DNA of 17,047 nucleotides from Spirogloea muscicola (GCA_009602725.1 WELB01000058.1:172573-189619), one strand, 5' to 3'. Shown: positions 1 through 9,893, counted from the first letter of the stretch. The notes: generated by a model not told the origin, from the letters alone. A program made the numbers and translations.

Positions 1-264
1 GACGACCCCCCGCTGCCCTCTGCCAAGGCCCCCGGCGCCGCCGCCGCCGCCTCGCCTGCGGACCGCGCCCGCGGCTTCCGGTCCTGGCCGGCCGCGCTGT
101 TCCTCGCCTTGCTCACGGCCGCACTGCTCATCGTCCCCACCGTCCTTCCGCCGCTGCCGCCGCCGCCCATGGAGGTCCTGCTCCTGCCCGTCGTCGTCAT
201 GGCGCTGCTCATCGCCTTCGCCCTCGTCCCGGAAACCGCCTCCAGGCTCGTCGGGCCCAGCTGA
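1..264 (+). CDS. ARGOS/OSR-like two-helix membrane protein, C-terminal part (5' end outside window)
   Basis: Frame 1 is open from the first base to a TGA at 262-264, giving 87 residues. A low-complexity Ala/Pro stretch (residues 10-20, from a GCC run) is followed by two hydrophobic helices, about residues 30-48 and 57-76. They are joined by the loop LPPLPPPP (49-56). After it come LLLPVVVMALL and a short tail with P77. Two helices around an LPPLPPPP loop, followed by a Leu-Pro-Val-x-x-Met stretch, are the hallmark of the plant ARGOS/ARL/OSR (organ size related) family. Those are small ER membrane proteins that promote organ growth and dampen ethylene signalling. That role in this organism is inference from land plants. 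The N-terminus lies outside the window. The stop is only 38 nt before the start of the next gene, with no visible polyadenylation motif between. Another small membrane protein with a Pro-rich loop remains possible. Confidence 0.72.
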   Translation, partial: DDPPLPSAKAPGAAAAASPADRARGFRSWPAALFLALLTAALLIVPTVLPPLPPPPMEVLLLPVVVMALLIAFALVPETASRLVGPS

Positions 265-302
265 GCCCGCTGCCCTCCGGCCGACGACGCTGGGGCCGGC
301 CC

Positions 303-3300
303 ATGTCCTCCCGCCGGGCCATCCGGGCACTCGCCACTGGCGCCCGCCGCGTCTGCCGAGCGATTGGTTTCCATGAGGCGCCGCCGTCGCAGCCGCCACG
401 CCGCGTCGTCGTCACAGGTGTGGCCGCAAACTGGGGCTGCCTGCTCGGGCTACGTCTGCCGCGGTTGAGCAGACGACTGCATGTGCCTTGCAATGCAATG
501 GGAAGTCACTGTGCCCTCCAAGCACTGAGCAATTTGGCAAAGGCGTCGGTAGTCGCCGGTCTCTGGCCTGGCGTCCGTCTTTTGAGGTGCCCGAGGACTT
601 GGCGGGATTCGTTTGGCCGCCAACAATGAGGCCTCCTCTCGCTCCTGGCGTCCAGGCCTCGGCTTGGTCACGCCCCTGGGATGCGGCACGGCTACCTGCT
701 GGGACCGGCTGCTGGACCTTGGCAGTGGAGTGGGACCCCTTCGTGCCGAGGACTTGCAGCTGCCATATACAGCAAGCGATGCTTCTGCGATGGCAACCAG
801 GAGTGCAGCCGCCAAGGATCTGCTGCAGCAGCTGCCATCCAGAGTGGCCGCTTTCGTGCCCCGCGCAGGGGGAGCCGGCCACTTTGACGAGAATCGCTGG
901 TCTTCTCCCCAGGTTTTTGTCACGAGCCACTTCTGCACTCCGCAACCTGGACGTGCGCAGACGAGCACAAGCATGAGAAGCATGGCCGGTGTCCTTGCAG
1001 TGCGACTCTGTGTGTTGCAGGGTGATGACAGTGCCTGACCGAGGAGGCAACATCCGGCTTGCTTGCAGGAACGCAAGATGATCCCGCAATTTGTGGCTTA
1101 CGCCCTGTGCGCAGCCTCGGAGGCCCTGTCGGACGCTCGGTGGCAGCCCACCCAGGCAGCCGATCAGGAGCGCACGGTAGGCCTCTATCTGTGCTGCTGT
1201 TGCTGGCTTTGTCGAAGAGCACAGGCAGCCCTCATGCTTGCTTGGGTAGCGCAGCGGCATCTCGGCAATACAATATGTTGCCTGACACCATGGTGGCATG
1301 TTCGAGGCCCCAGGGTGTGGCCATTGGAGGGGGCATGGGCAGCACCAGCAACTTCATGGATGCCACCAAGTTGCTCCTTGATCAGGTCAGGCATTGCAGA
1401 GGTGCTGGCGCGTACATTGCTCAGTACTGGTCCTGGTGTAGCGCATGAGAGCACCTTGGCCACGAAGTGACCATGCATCCTCGTGAGGCTAGCCCAGCAC
1501 GGTGACATTTCTCACAAGTGCGTGACCATCTGGGCTGCAGAAGTTCCGGAAGCTGAGCCCTTTCTTCATTCCAAGCATACTCGTGAATATGGCTGCTGGG
1601 CATGTCAGCATCGTACATGGCCTTAAGGTCCGGCTGCAACCTCTTGCAGCGAGTGCATGAGATGTATTAGAGGCCTGGAAGACTCCAGTATAGTGCCAAA
1701 CGGCCCTCCTAGTTGTGTTTGACATCCTAAAGCAGCATCATGTCCCGCTGCCTGTAGCCAAAAGACAAGACTGTTCAGCTGTGACCAAAAGGATCTAATT
1801 TCTCTGGGCACAGGGTCCAAATCACACAGCAGCCACCGCGTGCACAACCGGAGCCCATGCAATTGGTGATGCTGGGCGCATCATTCGCCATGGAGATGCT
1901 GATGTCATGGTGGCAGGTGGTACGGAGGCCTGCATCGACGCTCTCTCTGTTGCAGGCTTCAGTAGGTGGGCATGCCTTGTGTCCGTGCGAGTCTGTCGAC
2001 AGGTTAGGTTGGTGAACTCTGTAATGCTCCAGATGTGACTTAGCATAGTGCCTGATGCAGCTCAGACGTCTATCTGGGGAGTGTAAGCTGGAGGCTGAAG
2101 CTTTTGGTTTGTCTGCATGCATTGTGCAGGCTTAAAGCCCTGAGCACAAAGTACAATGAGACACCAAGGATAGCTTCACGCCCCTTCGATCAGGGCCGCG
2201 ACGGCTTTGTGTAAGTACAACAACCTCTGCAAGCTTGAGATGCAGAGATGTCCATGTTGTCTTAGCGGGGTTGATGAACGTATAATCCGAGCAATGCATC
2301 TGGAGGCTAGCTCATACAGGTTGTGTGGTTGCTCCTGCAGGATAGGGGAAGGGGCAGGTGTGGTCGTACTCGAAGTGAGTACTTAAGTGCCTAGATTGTA
2401 CTCCACAAACACGAATGCACAGCAATGCCAACTGCATCTTGCTCTGATGTGCAGCTCTGACCTGGCGTTGTCCACCAGCATGAGAAAGTGATGTTGGCGC
2501 TCATTCTCTCGATGCATTGAGCTCGTAGACATTGGTCTCATGAAAGTGTGGCGTGTTGCTGCTGTATAGGAGTACGAGCATGCAAGGCAGAGAGGTGCAA
2601 GCATGTACGCTGAGATCCGGGGCTATGGCATGTCAGGTACCAAGATACTGTACCCTGAGCACAATACACACTCACTTTGTCCAGGGTTCTGTGTGACGGC
2701 TGTCTGCTGACAGGCACCTTGGTCAAGAGCTCCACTGTAGGTGCTGACGAGAGAGACACTGTTGCAGGTGATGCACACCACATGACTCAGCCGCCAGCTG
2801 ATGGGCACGGAGCTGTACTTGCTATGAGGCGATCGATTGCGCAGGTAAGTCAGAAGACAAGGCACGCATAGGTATCAAGTGTGAAGCACGCCTGACATGG
2901 GAGTAGCTCAAGAAGTGAGAGAAGCCAGCCTGACCATGCTGTCACGTCCCTGACAAGGCCCTGTCATTGCCTGACTCGCCCTGGAGTTGCTTCTTACCTG
3001 CAGTCAGGCCTGTTGGCGACAGACATTGGATATCTCAATGCCCATGCTACGTCAACTCCCACGGGTGAGCTGCTGGCCTGCTCTATATGCGCCTCTGGCC
3101 TTTGGCAGCTCGTCCACTTTCAGGGAAAAGTTGGCACATTTTGCTTGGCGTGGAGAGGTGATCAGGTCTTCAAAGAGCCTTACTCGTACCAGTGTTGCAA
3201 TGCAGGCGATGCCGTGGAGGTGAGGGCAATCAGAGAGGTCTTTGGTGAGCACGCAATGTCAGGGGCCCTGCAGCTATCATCTACAAAGGTAGGATAGCCA

Positions 3301-3875
3301 CTGAGCCCGTGATGCTTAGGTTGATGCGCCTCGTGGTCTACATCCGCTGATTGAGGTGTCGTCATCTTTGAGTGAAGCTGTACCAGTGTTTGCTAGTTGT
3401 CCTCCCCTGGCGCTATGTGCTTCTATGTGTGTCAAAGCGCCAGCCTGAGGGCCTCCTTTCTGCCACGGTCATGAGCAGGGTGCGACGGGGCACTTGCTCG
3501 GTGCAGCAGGAGCAGTGGAGGCCATCTTCACAATCTTGGCACTGCATCATGTAAGTGCATCTGCTACGCAGGTTGCACTTGGACATTGTAGACAAGTGCC
3601 GGCATGCCTGCACGCTATGCATGCCCAACATCTTGCATGCAAGTCTTTGAGATATTGTCACTCCAGCTTCCTAACATACCGAGATGCTGACATGCCTCCA
3701 GGCCACCTTGCCACCCACCCTGAACCTCATCAAGCCCGACGATGCATTTGAGGGCCCCTTCACTCCGCTGGTTGCTGCCACGCCCCATCAAGCAAGAGCA
3801 GCTCTCAGCAACTCCTTTGGCTTTGGGGGCACCAATGCTTCTCTTGTCTTCTCCCTACCTCCTCCTCCAAGTTGA
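303..3875 (+). CDS. mtKAS: Mitochondrial beta-ketoacyl-ACP synthase (mtKAS, KAS I/II type), 14 exons, complete
   Basis: Condensing enzyme of mitochondrial type II fatty-acid synthesis, which elongates acyl-ACP with malonyl-ACP and supplies the lipoate precursor. Exons: 303-417, 656-912, 1069-1176, 1314-1385, 1541-1627, 1814-1965, 2130-2210, 2341-2374, 2570-2636, 2768-2844, 3004-3064, 3206-3288, 3479-3550, 3702-3875. All introns are GT-AG and phases join cleanly: 1440 nt, 479 aa. Residues 1-32 are Arg-rich without acidic residues until E25, as in a mitochondrial presequence. [15 protein letters not shown] opens the thiolase fold. The catalytic set is intact: nucleophile C223 (in [14 protein letters not shown]), H364 (in [11 protein letters not shown]), K398 and H403 (in [14 protein letters not shown]). 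The terminal NSFGFGGTN is at 459-467. Spacing agrees with E. coli FabF C163/H303/K335/H340 plus about 60 residues. Exon 8 is only 34 nt. The start at 303 is the ATG giving the presequence; the frame stays open upstream for at least 50 nt, so the true N-terminus is slightly uncertain. Confidence 0.95.
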
Positions 3876-4706
3876 CAGTAAGCGCAGGTTGTGGGCCATT
3901 CTAAAGTCCATCCTGGTTAGTTGCCAGGTAATATGTGCTCCACCAGACAGTGTCGGGCTACTCAGCCTGACTTGCACAACGTACTTGTTATACGCGTCAT
4001 GCCGTCATGGCATGCAGCAGCGCCCCATGGCCCAGCCCTGGCTCCCCACCAGGAAGCAGCCAAAGTGCGGCGGAGGTGTACGTTGTGGCCCTTGAGTTTG
4101 TCGACACAGCACTGCAGGTCGGCATAGCACTGCAGGCCGCTGCCCTGTAGTACACTTGGCCAGTCAAATTTTGCAGTTACTACACAGCCACTACAGAAGC
4201 AGGTCTGACAAGACTGTCAATAGGCCTTTGCTTGAAGTTGCAGTAGCCTTGTGCCATGACCAATGCAATATCTTGCCGATTATCCGAGTAATCAATCGGA
4301 AGACTCCTCCTGCTGCGTTTGCTTGGACAACCAGCGGTGCAACAGGCCTACAGCGGCAGCAGCAACACCTGACTAGCAGAAGCGGCACACCGTGTTGAGC
4401 TGTCAGTAGGTGACCTACGGTGGAGTGCCAATTGTCATGTATGAAGAACCATTGGCTTGGGCGACACCTGTGATGGAGCCGGGAGAGCCACTCCCTAATC
4501 AGTCTCGCCATCTCCGGCCCTTTCAGACCTTGTCCATTCCTTTGGGCTGGCCTCTCACAGCCACTGCTGTCGATTTGGGAGCGCTGTTCTCTACTCGCTC
4601 TCAGCAGCTGCAGTCCCAGTTCAGCTGCAGGCCGGGTCAGGCTGGTTGCCCCCCCGCAAGCGCTGAGCCCCCAGCCGGCGCCACACCCCCGGCCCTGTGC
4701 GCGCTC

Positions 4707-4744
<38 letters not shown>

Positions 4745-5054
4745 TGGGGAGCCTCGCCGTGCCCTCCGGCCGCTAGCAGCTCGGGCCAGCGTCACCCCTC
4801 CGCAGCCTGCCGTAGTGGCCTTGCCGCCGCCGCCCACGTTGCCTTCCCATCCGCTCCCTGAGCGCACGGTGAGCTTGATCCCATGCGCAGGGCCGCTTGT
4901 GACGCACGTGGGTCCCCACTATCTCCCGCGCCCGTCGCCGTGCCTGCTCGCCGCGCGTCAGCTCTGCCGCCGCTCTTGCCCGCAGGCATGCGAGCAAGAG
5001 GGCGCTCTTGGGCGGTGTCGCGATCGTCGCTCGGCAGTGCAGTCTGGACTGAGC
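3876..5054. other. Intergenic region between mtKAS and the trihelix gene
   Basis: No recognisable protein is encoded here. The left half (to about 4640) has moderate GC and is presumably the mtKAS 3' UTR and spacer. It holds an imperfect repeat of AGCACTGCAGG near 4109 and 4127, and a small inverted repeat CATGCC/GGCATG near 3999-4015. From about 4640 the DNA turns strongly GC-rich, with a GCC tract and a G-box-like CACGTG at 4905-4910. This looks like promoter or 5' UTR for the downstream gene. A frame stays open from 4410 into that gene (poly-Ala, Pro-rich), so part could be N-terminal coding, but stop-free frames are expected by chance at this GC content. Confidence 0.5.
4710..4745 (+). 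repeat. GCC trinucleotide tract (11 perfect units plus GCT)
   Basis: Eleven consecutive GCC units run from 4710 to 4742, followed by GCT. In the open frame it would encode 12 alanines. It lies about 310 nt before the ATG at 5055. Similar GCC/CGG tracts sit near the starts of the other genes in this window. Confidence 0.95.
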
Positions 5055-6634
5055 ATGGGAGGGCAAGAGTTCCCGTCCCCTTCCCGTCGGTCGGCCAATG
5101 GGCCTGAGCATCCGCCTGCGTGCCTGCCCGACGCTCGGGCTGCTGGCAGAAGGAGGTGCGGCCAGAACTGGACGACGCAGCAGACGCTGCGCCTTGTGCA
5201 GCTGAAGCGCGCGGAGTGGGAGGCCGAGGTCGCGGCCGGGAGGAGCAGCAGAGGCGGGCAGACCCACCTGCCAAACGGCACACGCCAATTGGGAAGCCAT
5301 CCGGCTGAAATTGGAAGCGCTGGGCATCCACAAGGACGTCGACAAGCTGGAGAACCGCTGGACTGTCGTGCGGAGAGCGCACAACCAGATCCAAGCCTTC
5401 AACCGGCGAAAGGCCGGCGTGCCCTCCAGTGGCCAACGCCGCTGGGAGGACTTGTCCTCCAGGGACCGAAAGGCTGAAGGTCTTCCTCAACAGTTTGATC
5501 AACAGCTGATGCACGCTTTGCGTCCTTGGTTAGAGGTGATCTGGTCACACACGTGTGACCACCAGAGCCTGCTTTGCCATGACCTCGTGCCCTTTGTACG
5601 TGTCGCAGCGATCTGACATTTGAAGTCGTTGTAGTGCTGGTCAGAGCTGCACTTGGGTCAGTTGTTGTGTCTCCAAGCCAAGCTGTGAAGCCAAGCTGAT
5701 TAGCGCCTGCCTGCTTGTCTTTGTCACGTCCATCAGCGGAGGGCCACTTACAGCAGTCCTCATGTCTTGGACGTACTGGAGCCCGCAAGACTGGCCTGCT
5801 GTCCAGCCGCAGAGGTCGAACATGCCACAGACGAGCTCGGAGACAGCCCCACCCAAGACGACGCCTCGCCAAGTGTTGAGGCTACCCATGCAGCTCAACC
5901 GACTGGAAAGCGCTGCAGAGACGACAAAGGGAAGTCGGCAAAACGATGGGCACACATAGATGAGGAGTTGAAGGACACACCGGCAGCCATACTAGCTATG
6001 TTGGATAAACGGGATGCTACAATAGAGGCTCGCCATAAGGACTTCCAGAAAGCTCACATGGACATGCTGAAGGTAATGAGAGAGGCGAGGAAGAACATTA
6101 GCGAGAATAGTGCGCGCCTCACAGATGTACTAGCTCAACAAACAGAACTATGTGCTCGCCTCACCAGCGTACAAGCCCAACAATCAGAGTTACTGTCCAT
6201 GTCCGTCCATGCTTACAAGGGTCGCGAGACTGACTCCTGGCCTGATCATTGCGCTGTCTTGCTGCCATTGACACCACATCTTGAGGCGAGGAGTGGCTGT
6301 AGAGGTTGCTCCAACATCAGTTACCAGTGGCCTGCTAGTGCCCACCGTCCGCATTGCCTCATTTTCACAGGAGCATAAGCGCAAACGCATTAAAAGTTCA
6401 CGCCAAAATTGCACTGCACAACTCCTCCGAATGACTGCCCTTTGATTTATGCAGCCTTGTGTCACAGAAGTATCAAGGTCGTACACCTCCAGAAGATGGT
6501 GCACTCAGCAAGCAATCCTGGAGCAACTCAACACCACTTTGCTTTCAGCAATGGCAGCAGCTTGCACTAAACAGCAAGAGGAGCTTTCATCTGCAATGTT
6601 TGCTTGTGCGCGCACTGTTCTTCTGAAGGAATAG
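5055..6634 (+). CDS. Trihelix/Myb-SANT-like DNA-binding protein with coiled-coil tail; apparent frameshift in the DNA-binding domain
   Basis: Proposed parts: 5055-5535 with a frame break, 5737 to about 6304, about 6468-6634 (TAG). From ATG 5055 the frame reaches the first helix, QNWTTQQTLRLVQLKRAEWE (W codon 5169-5171). The rest of the domain is in the next frame: NWEAIRLKLEALGI (W codon 5290-5292), then ENRWTVVRRAHNQIQAF and WEDLSSRDR. Three spaced Trp, each in a helix, fit the Myb_DNA-bind_4/trihelix pattern. The frames would join if one base were dropped around 5229-5250, for example in the G run at 5238-5240; no credible intron fits there. Intron 5536-5736 is in phase. The second part is charged, then helical, with a duplicated 14-residue unit (ARLTDVLAQQTELC, ARLTSVQAQQSELL). 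The third ends in a helix rich in Gln/Glu/Ala. The 6305-6467 intron is tentative, and the start could be further upstream. It may be a transcription factor or a PIF/Harbinger Myb-like accessory protein; no DDE transposase is present. Confidence 0.6.
5542..5561. repeat. Inverted repeat with CACGTG centre beside the 5' splice site
   Basis: TGGTCACAC at 5542-5550 and GTGTGACCA at 5553-5561 are exact reverse complements with a 2-nt centre, so the middle reads CACGTG (5550-5555). It begins 6 nt after the proposed donor at 5536 of the trihelix gene. It could be a bHLH/bZIP G-box or an RNA hairpin near the splice site. Confidence 0.8.
6112..6195 (+). repeat. In-frame 42-nt tandem duplication in the coiled-coil exon
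   Basis: 6112-6153 and 6154-6195 encode ARLTDVLAQQTELC and ARLTSVQAQQSELL, identical at 10 of 14 positions. The unit is two heptads long, so duplication preserves the coiled-coil register. DNA divergence shows it is not a recent copy. Confidence 0.8.
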
Positions 6635-6906
6635 TTCCACATAGGTCTCCTACTCTTGAGGCTGCTATTATGAACGCAATCAGGAAGGCTCATGTGCGCC
6701 AAAATCATACTTTGACTACACGACAATGTCAGATTTAAAATTGCAGGAAGGGCCTTTGATAAGTTGATAACAATGCAGGTTAGGCCTGCGCTTATACCTC
6801 CTTGCTTATCTAGGGTAAGGCCTGGTGCTGCCACTAGGCCTGCACTCAACTTCCCTCCGTGGTCATCCAGGGTAAGGCACAAGGCACGCTTTGAATGTGC
6901 ACAAAG
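6635..6906. other. Convergent intergenic region between the trihelix gene and the aminotransferase
   Basis: 272 nt tail-to-tail spacer that must hold the 3' ends of both transcripts. No protein is recognisable. I see no TGTAA on the plus strand and no TTACA (TGTAA on the minus strand). Confidence 0.6.
6782..6878. repeat. Imperfect direct repeat of about 40 nt
   Basis: Two related blocks, 6782-6821 and 6836-6878, both begin AGGCCTGC and end AGGGTAAGGC. The second is 3 nt longer. They lie in the 3' flank of the aminotransferase gene and account for a repeated short open frame on the minus strand. Confidence 0.65.
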
Positions 6907-9743
6907 CTAGAGTCGCGAGGTAATCAGAGGCGTGGACTGCTGGAAGTACTTGGCGGCAGCAGCTACTCCTGAACCATATTTCACAGGGTAGCCAGCTTCA
7001 GTCAGGGCCATCTCCACGCCCGCAATGGCGCCCAACAATGACACCTGCATATTGACAGGCACACCCCAGTCAAATGAGAATGAGATATAATCAAGAATGG
7101 CAATGACACACTCAAATAGAATGTCTGAGTGGCTGAGGCATAGCATCAATTAAACCTTGCACTGCTCTCCACGCTGCTACATCTCGTACAATCTTTCTAT
7201 CGAGTGAAGGTCATTCAAGTGTAAGTCTCAATTGCTATCTAGAACAGCAGCAGATCATCCTGCCTCAGACAAGATATACGACGTCATGTAAGATGTCTCT
7301 TAGTTGGGACCCACTCATGCTCAACCGCCAGTGCTTTGGCAGTGTAAGCGGTTGGTACTGAAGGCAGCCTATCACTTGCCTCATTCATCTGGCCCAAGTG
7401 GCCAATGCGGAACACCTTGCCGTTGATCTTGCTGAGGCCAACCCCCAGGCTCAGATTGAACTTCTTCCACGCAATCTTGACAATGTCATTGCTATTGATG
7501 TGAGGGGGCACCAAAACGGCAGTCACTGTGTCGCTGTTCCACTTAGGCTGCTTGGTGCACAGCTTCAAGCCCCAGGCCTCCACTGCCTTCCTGTTGTGTC
7601 AAACAACAGTGGCAGGCTGCTTAATCCCCTGGGCAAGTCTACGAGAACTGCATTCTGCTTTGGAGGATTGGTAGCTGAACATTCCAGCTAGCAATGAAGA
7701 GCAAGCTCCAGGATGTGAGGCATTAGGTCCTGAGTAAAATTAAGCAGCAGCAGGTGGTCATAATTGAGTTGTTGCTAAGGTGGGAGCAGGCTACTTCAGT
7801 CCTTCCAACAATCACCATGCACATTGTAACGGCAATTTTGCAAGGATGGACTTCACCAACTTCTCAGGAATACAGACCATCCTTTCAACACACGCAATAC
7901 CAGACGGCCCACCTCTGCACCCAAGTAATGTTTCTATGGTGTCTTTTCCTCCAAAAACTCAACTGCAAGGACATAGTGCAAACCTTGTGCCCTCAGCGAG
8001 GCGATGATGCCTTGCAAAAACGTTGCTAAGGCCTTCCTCGAAGAGCATGTCCAACGATGCCCTCAGCGCATACAAGAGCTGGATGGAGGGCGTGTATGGC
8101 CAGATGGACCCCTGCTCGTAGAATTTGAGGTAATCCGCCCAGTCAAAGAACACGCGTACGGACTTTGCATATTTTGCAGCCTCCAGAGCCTGCCAAAGCA
8201 CCCAGGCCTTCTCACGGTCAGAATGTGCACTCACGGGATGGGGAGGCCATCATCACAGTGCTACAGATACATACAATCCACTCAAAGACCAGTCAGCCAA
8301 ATCTGTGCTTCTGCTAGCTCAACGCACTGAACACAGCGAGAGATGTTTGACCTGCCACCCACCTTGGGACTAGCACACACGATGCCAAGGCCAGTGGGCA
8401 TCGATAGGGCCTTCTGGGAGCCAGTGAGAGCAACATCAACGCCCCACTCGTCCTGCTTGAACTCAATTGCGCCGATGGAGCTGACACCGTCGATGAGTAG
8501 CAGGGCAGGGTGGTTGTGCTGGTCTGCGCAAACATGTATGTCATGTTAGGGCTTACACCATATCAGATTGCAACCATGACAGGGCTTGCTTGAAATATTT
8601 GGCATGCAATATGAAGGCTGGAAGCAGGGCGAGTTAGCAGGAAGTCAAATCTGTAAGCAGACTGCAACTATGCCTCGTGCTATACGTGCTTACCACTCTA
8701 CCACTCCAACATGCATACTTTCTGGGCCAAGCAGCACTGGTTGTCTACTCTACAGCAGGCAACAAATCTCCAAGGCTAAGAACCACCTTGGAGCGACAAC
8801 AAATGTGCGCATCATTCGTACCCAGCTTGCAAACAGCTCTGTTGTAGACTCCTGCCATTGTGAGGCCGCAAAACATAGACTTACACATGATTTTGCATAG
8901 GTTACTGACCGAGGAGATTGCGGAGGGCAGCAACGTCATTTGTGACACCGGTGGCAGTCTCGTTGTGCACGCAGCACACAGCCTTGATGCGGTGCTGGCG
9001 GTCAGCCCTCAGGCGCTGGTCAAGCGCATCGAGGTCAGCACCAGCTCCCCACTCGCAGTCTACGACATCGACGTCAAACTTCAGGCGCTGCATCTGGTTG
9101 ATCCACAGTGCACTGAATTGGCCGAAGAGGAACGACACAATGCGGTCACCAGGGGACAGTGTGTTTGTCAGGGCGCTCTCCCATGCTCCCGTCCCTGTGC
9201 ACAATCACAATGAAGCAGATATTGATGTGTCAATGGCTTATGCCTCAGGAGGCTTAGGTGCAGACGAGATTTGACAAGAGCTTGCTGCAGATCGGCATGT
9301 GAGTGCCTGCGACAGGCATGCTGGACTAGGCCTACATTGTGCTTTTCAGTGAGGAAGCCTATTGTGCTTTTCAGTGAGGAAGCCTGGTGTAAGCCTCCAC
9401 CAGTAAGCTCAGCATTCGCGAGCTCAGCATTCGCGACGGATCACAATGTGTGAGCATCCTTGAAATGGAAATCAGAGGTGTTGCAAGTTGCTGCTGCAGT
9501 CAAAGGTGCGGGCAGATCCAATGCAAGTGCGAGCTGACCAGTAGTGGGGAAGATGAACGCAGTGCCGGCAGTGGAGCCAAAGAGGCGCTTGCTGTCCTCG
9601 ATGACGGAGCGGGAGAGCTTGGGGAAGGCGGGCGAGCGGTGGTCCTCGTTGGGGCGGATGAGCGCGCGCTGCACTGCGTTGGGGATGTTGGTCGGGCCCG
9701 GCACAAAGAGGTGGTTGAACCCCGGCGCCGGGAAGTACTCCAT
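6907..9743 (-). CDS. AGT1: Peroxisomal serine:glyoxylate aminotransferase, 6 exons, complete
   Basis: PLP enzyme of photorespiration: moves the amino group of serine (also alanine) to glyoxylate, giving glycine and hydroxypyruvate. Exons (minus strand): 9743-9539, 9194-8910, 8523-8363, 8189-7984, 7590-7380, 7044-6907; 1206 nt, 401 aa, the length of Arabidopsis AGT1. It opens MEYFPAPGFNHLFVPGPTNIP, followed by NEDHRSPAFP and FPTTGTGAWESALTNTLSPG. VHNETATGVTND and LLIDGVSS (D175) line the cofactor site. SQKALS carries the Schiff-base lysine, about K201. The C-terminus SRL is a PTS1 peroxisomal signal. The ATG at 9743 matches the plant start; an in-frame ATG at 9785 would add 14 residues and the frame stays open above it. 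Intron 5 has a GC donor; the others are GT-AG. It runs divergently from GCP1 and convergently with the trihelix gene. Confidence 0.95.
7045..7379 (-). other. GC-AG intron (intron 5 of the aminotransferase)
   Basis: Exon 5 ends in codons for HLGQMNE and is followed on the minus strand by GCAAGT, not GT. The acceptor is CAG before GTGTCATTG (VSL). Joining at GC gives the conserved GQMNE-VSLLGAIAGVEM with phase 0. The donor context GAG|GCAAGT is the strong consensus usual for GC-AG introns. Confidence 0.85.
9336..9385. repeat. Perfect tandem duplication, 2 x 25 nt, in aminotransferase intron 1
   Basis: The 25-nt unit at 9336-9360, starting ATTGTGCTTTTCAGTGAGG, is repeated exactly at 9361-9385. 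It lies within the 344-nt intron 1 (9195-9538). Confidence 0.95.
9406..9435. repeat. Perfect tandem duplication, 2 x 15 nt, in aminotransferase intron 1
   Basis: AGCTCAGCATTCGCG occurs at 9406-9420 and again at 9421-9435, 20 nt after the 25-nt duplication in the same intron. Confidence 0.95.
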
Positions 9744-9893
9744 GGTGCCGCACCACGCCCGAACCGGACGGCGGCCGTCTGGCACAGGGCACGCGGAGGC
9801 CGGCGCTGGCCGCGCTGCGCGACGCTGGCGAGAGCTCAGGCGGCGGGCTGCCGACGGNGAGCTTCCCGGCGCGCGGCGCGGGCGATCGAGCTA

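Noticed and set aside
412-1299. 295-residue open frame on the minus strand
   Set aside because: It is antisense to mtKAS exons 1-3 and their introns, which are strongly supported; its protein has no recognisable domain and is Cys/Arg/Pro-rich as expected of a shadow frame.
4410-5054. Open plus-strand frame with poly-Ala and Pro-rich sequence leading into the trihelix gene
   Set aside because: It could be an N-terminal extension, but it has no conserved feature and absence of stops is expected at this GC content, so I began the gene at 5055.
5229-5253. A 25-nt intron that would restore the trihelix frame
   Set aside because: GT and AG are present and the phase works, but 25 nt is too short for normal spliceosomal excision and the donor is weak; a 1-nt indel is simpler.
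4773-5514. Overlapping minus-strand open frames of 209 and 240 residues
   Set aside because: GC-rich DNA has few stops by chance. The frames are antisense to the trihelix domain and show no domain or conserved motif.
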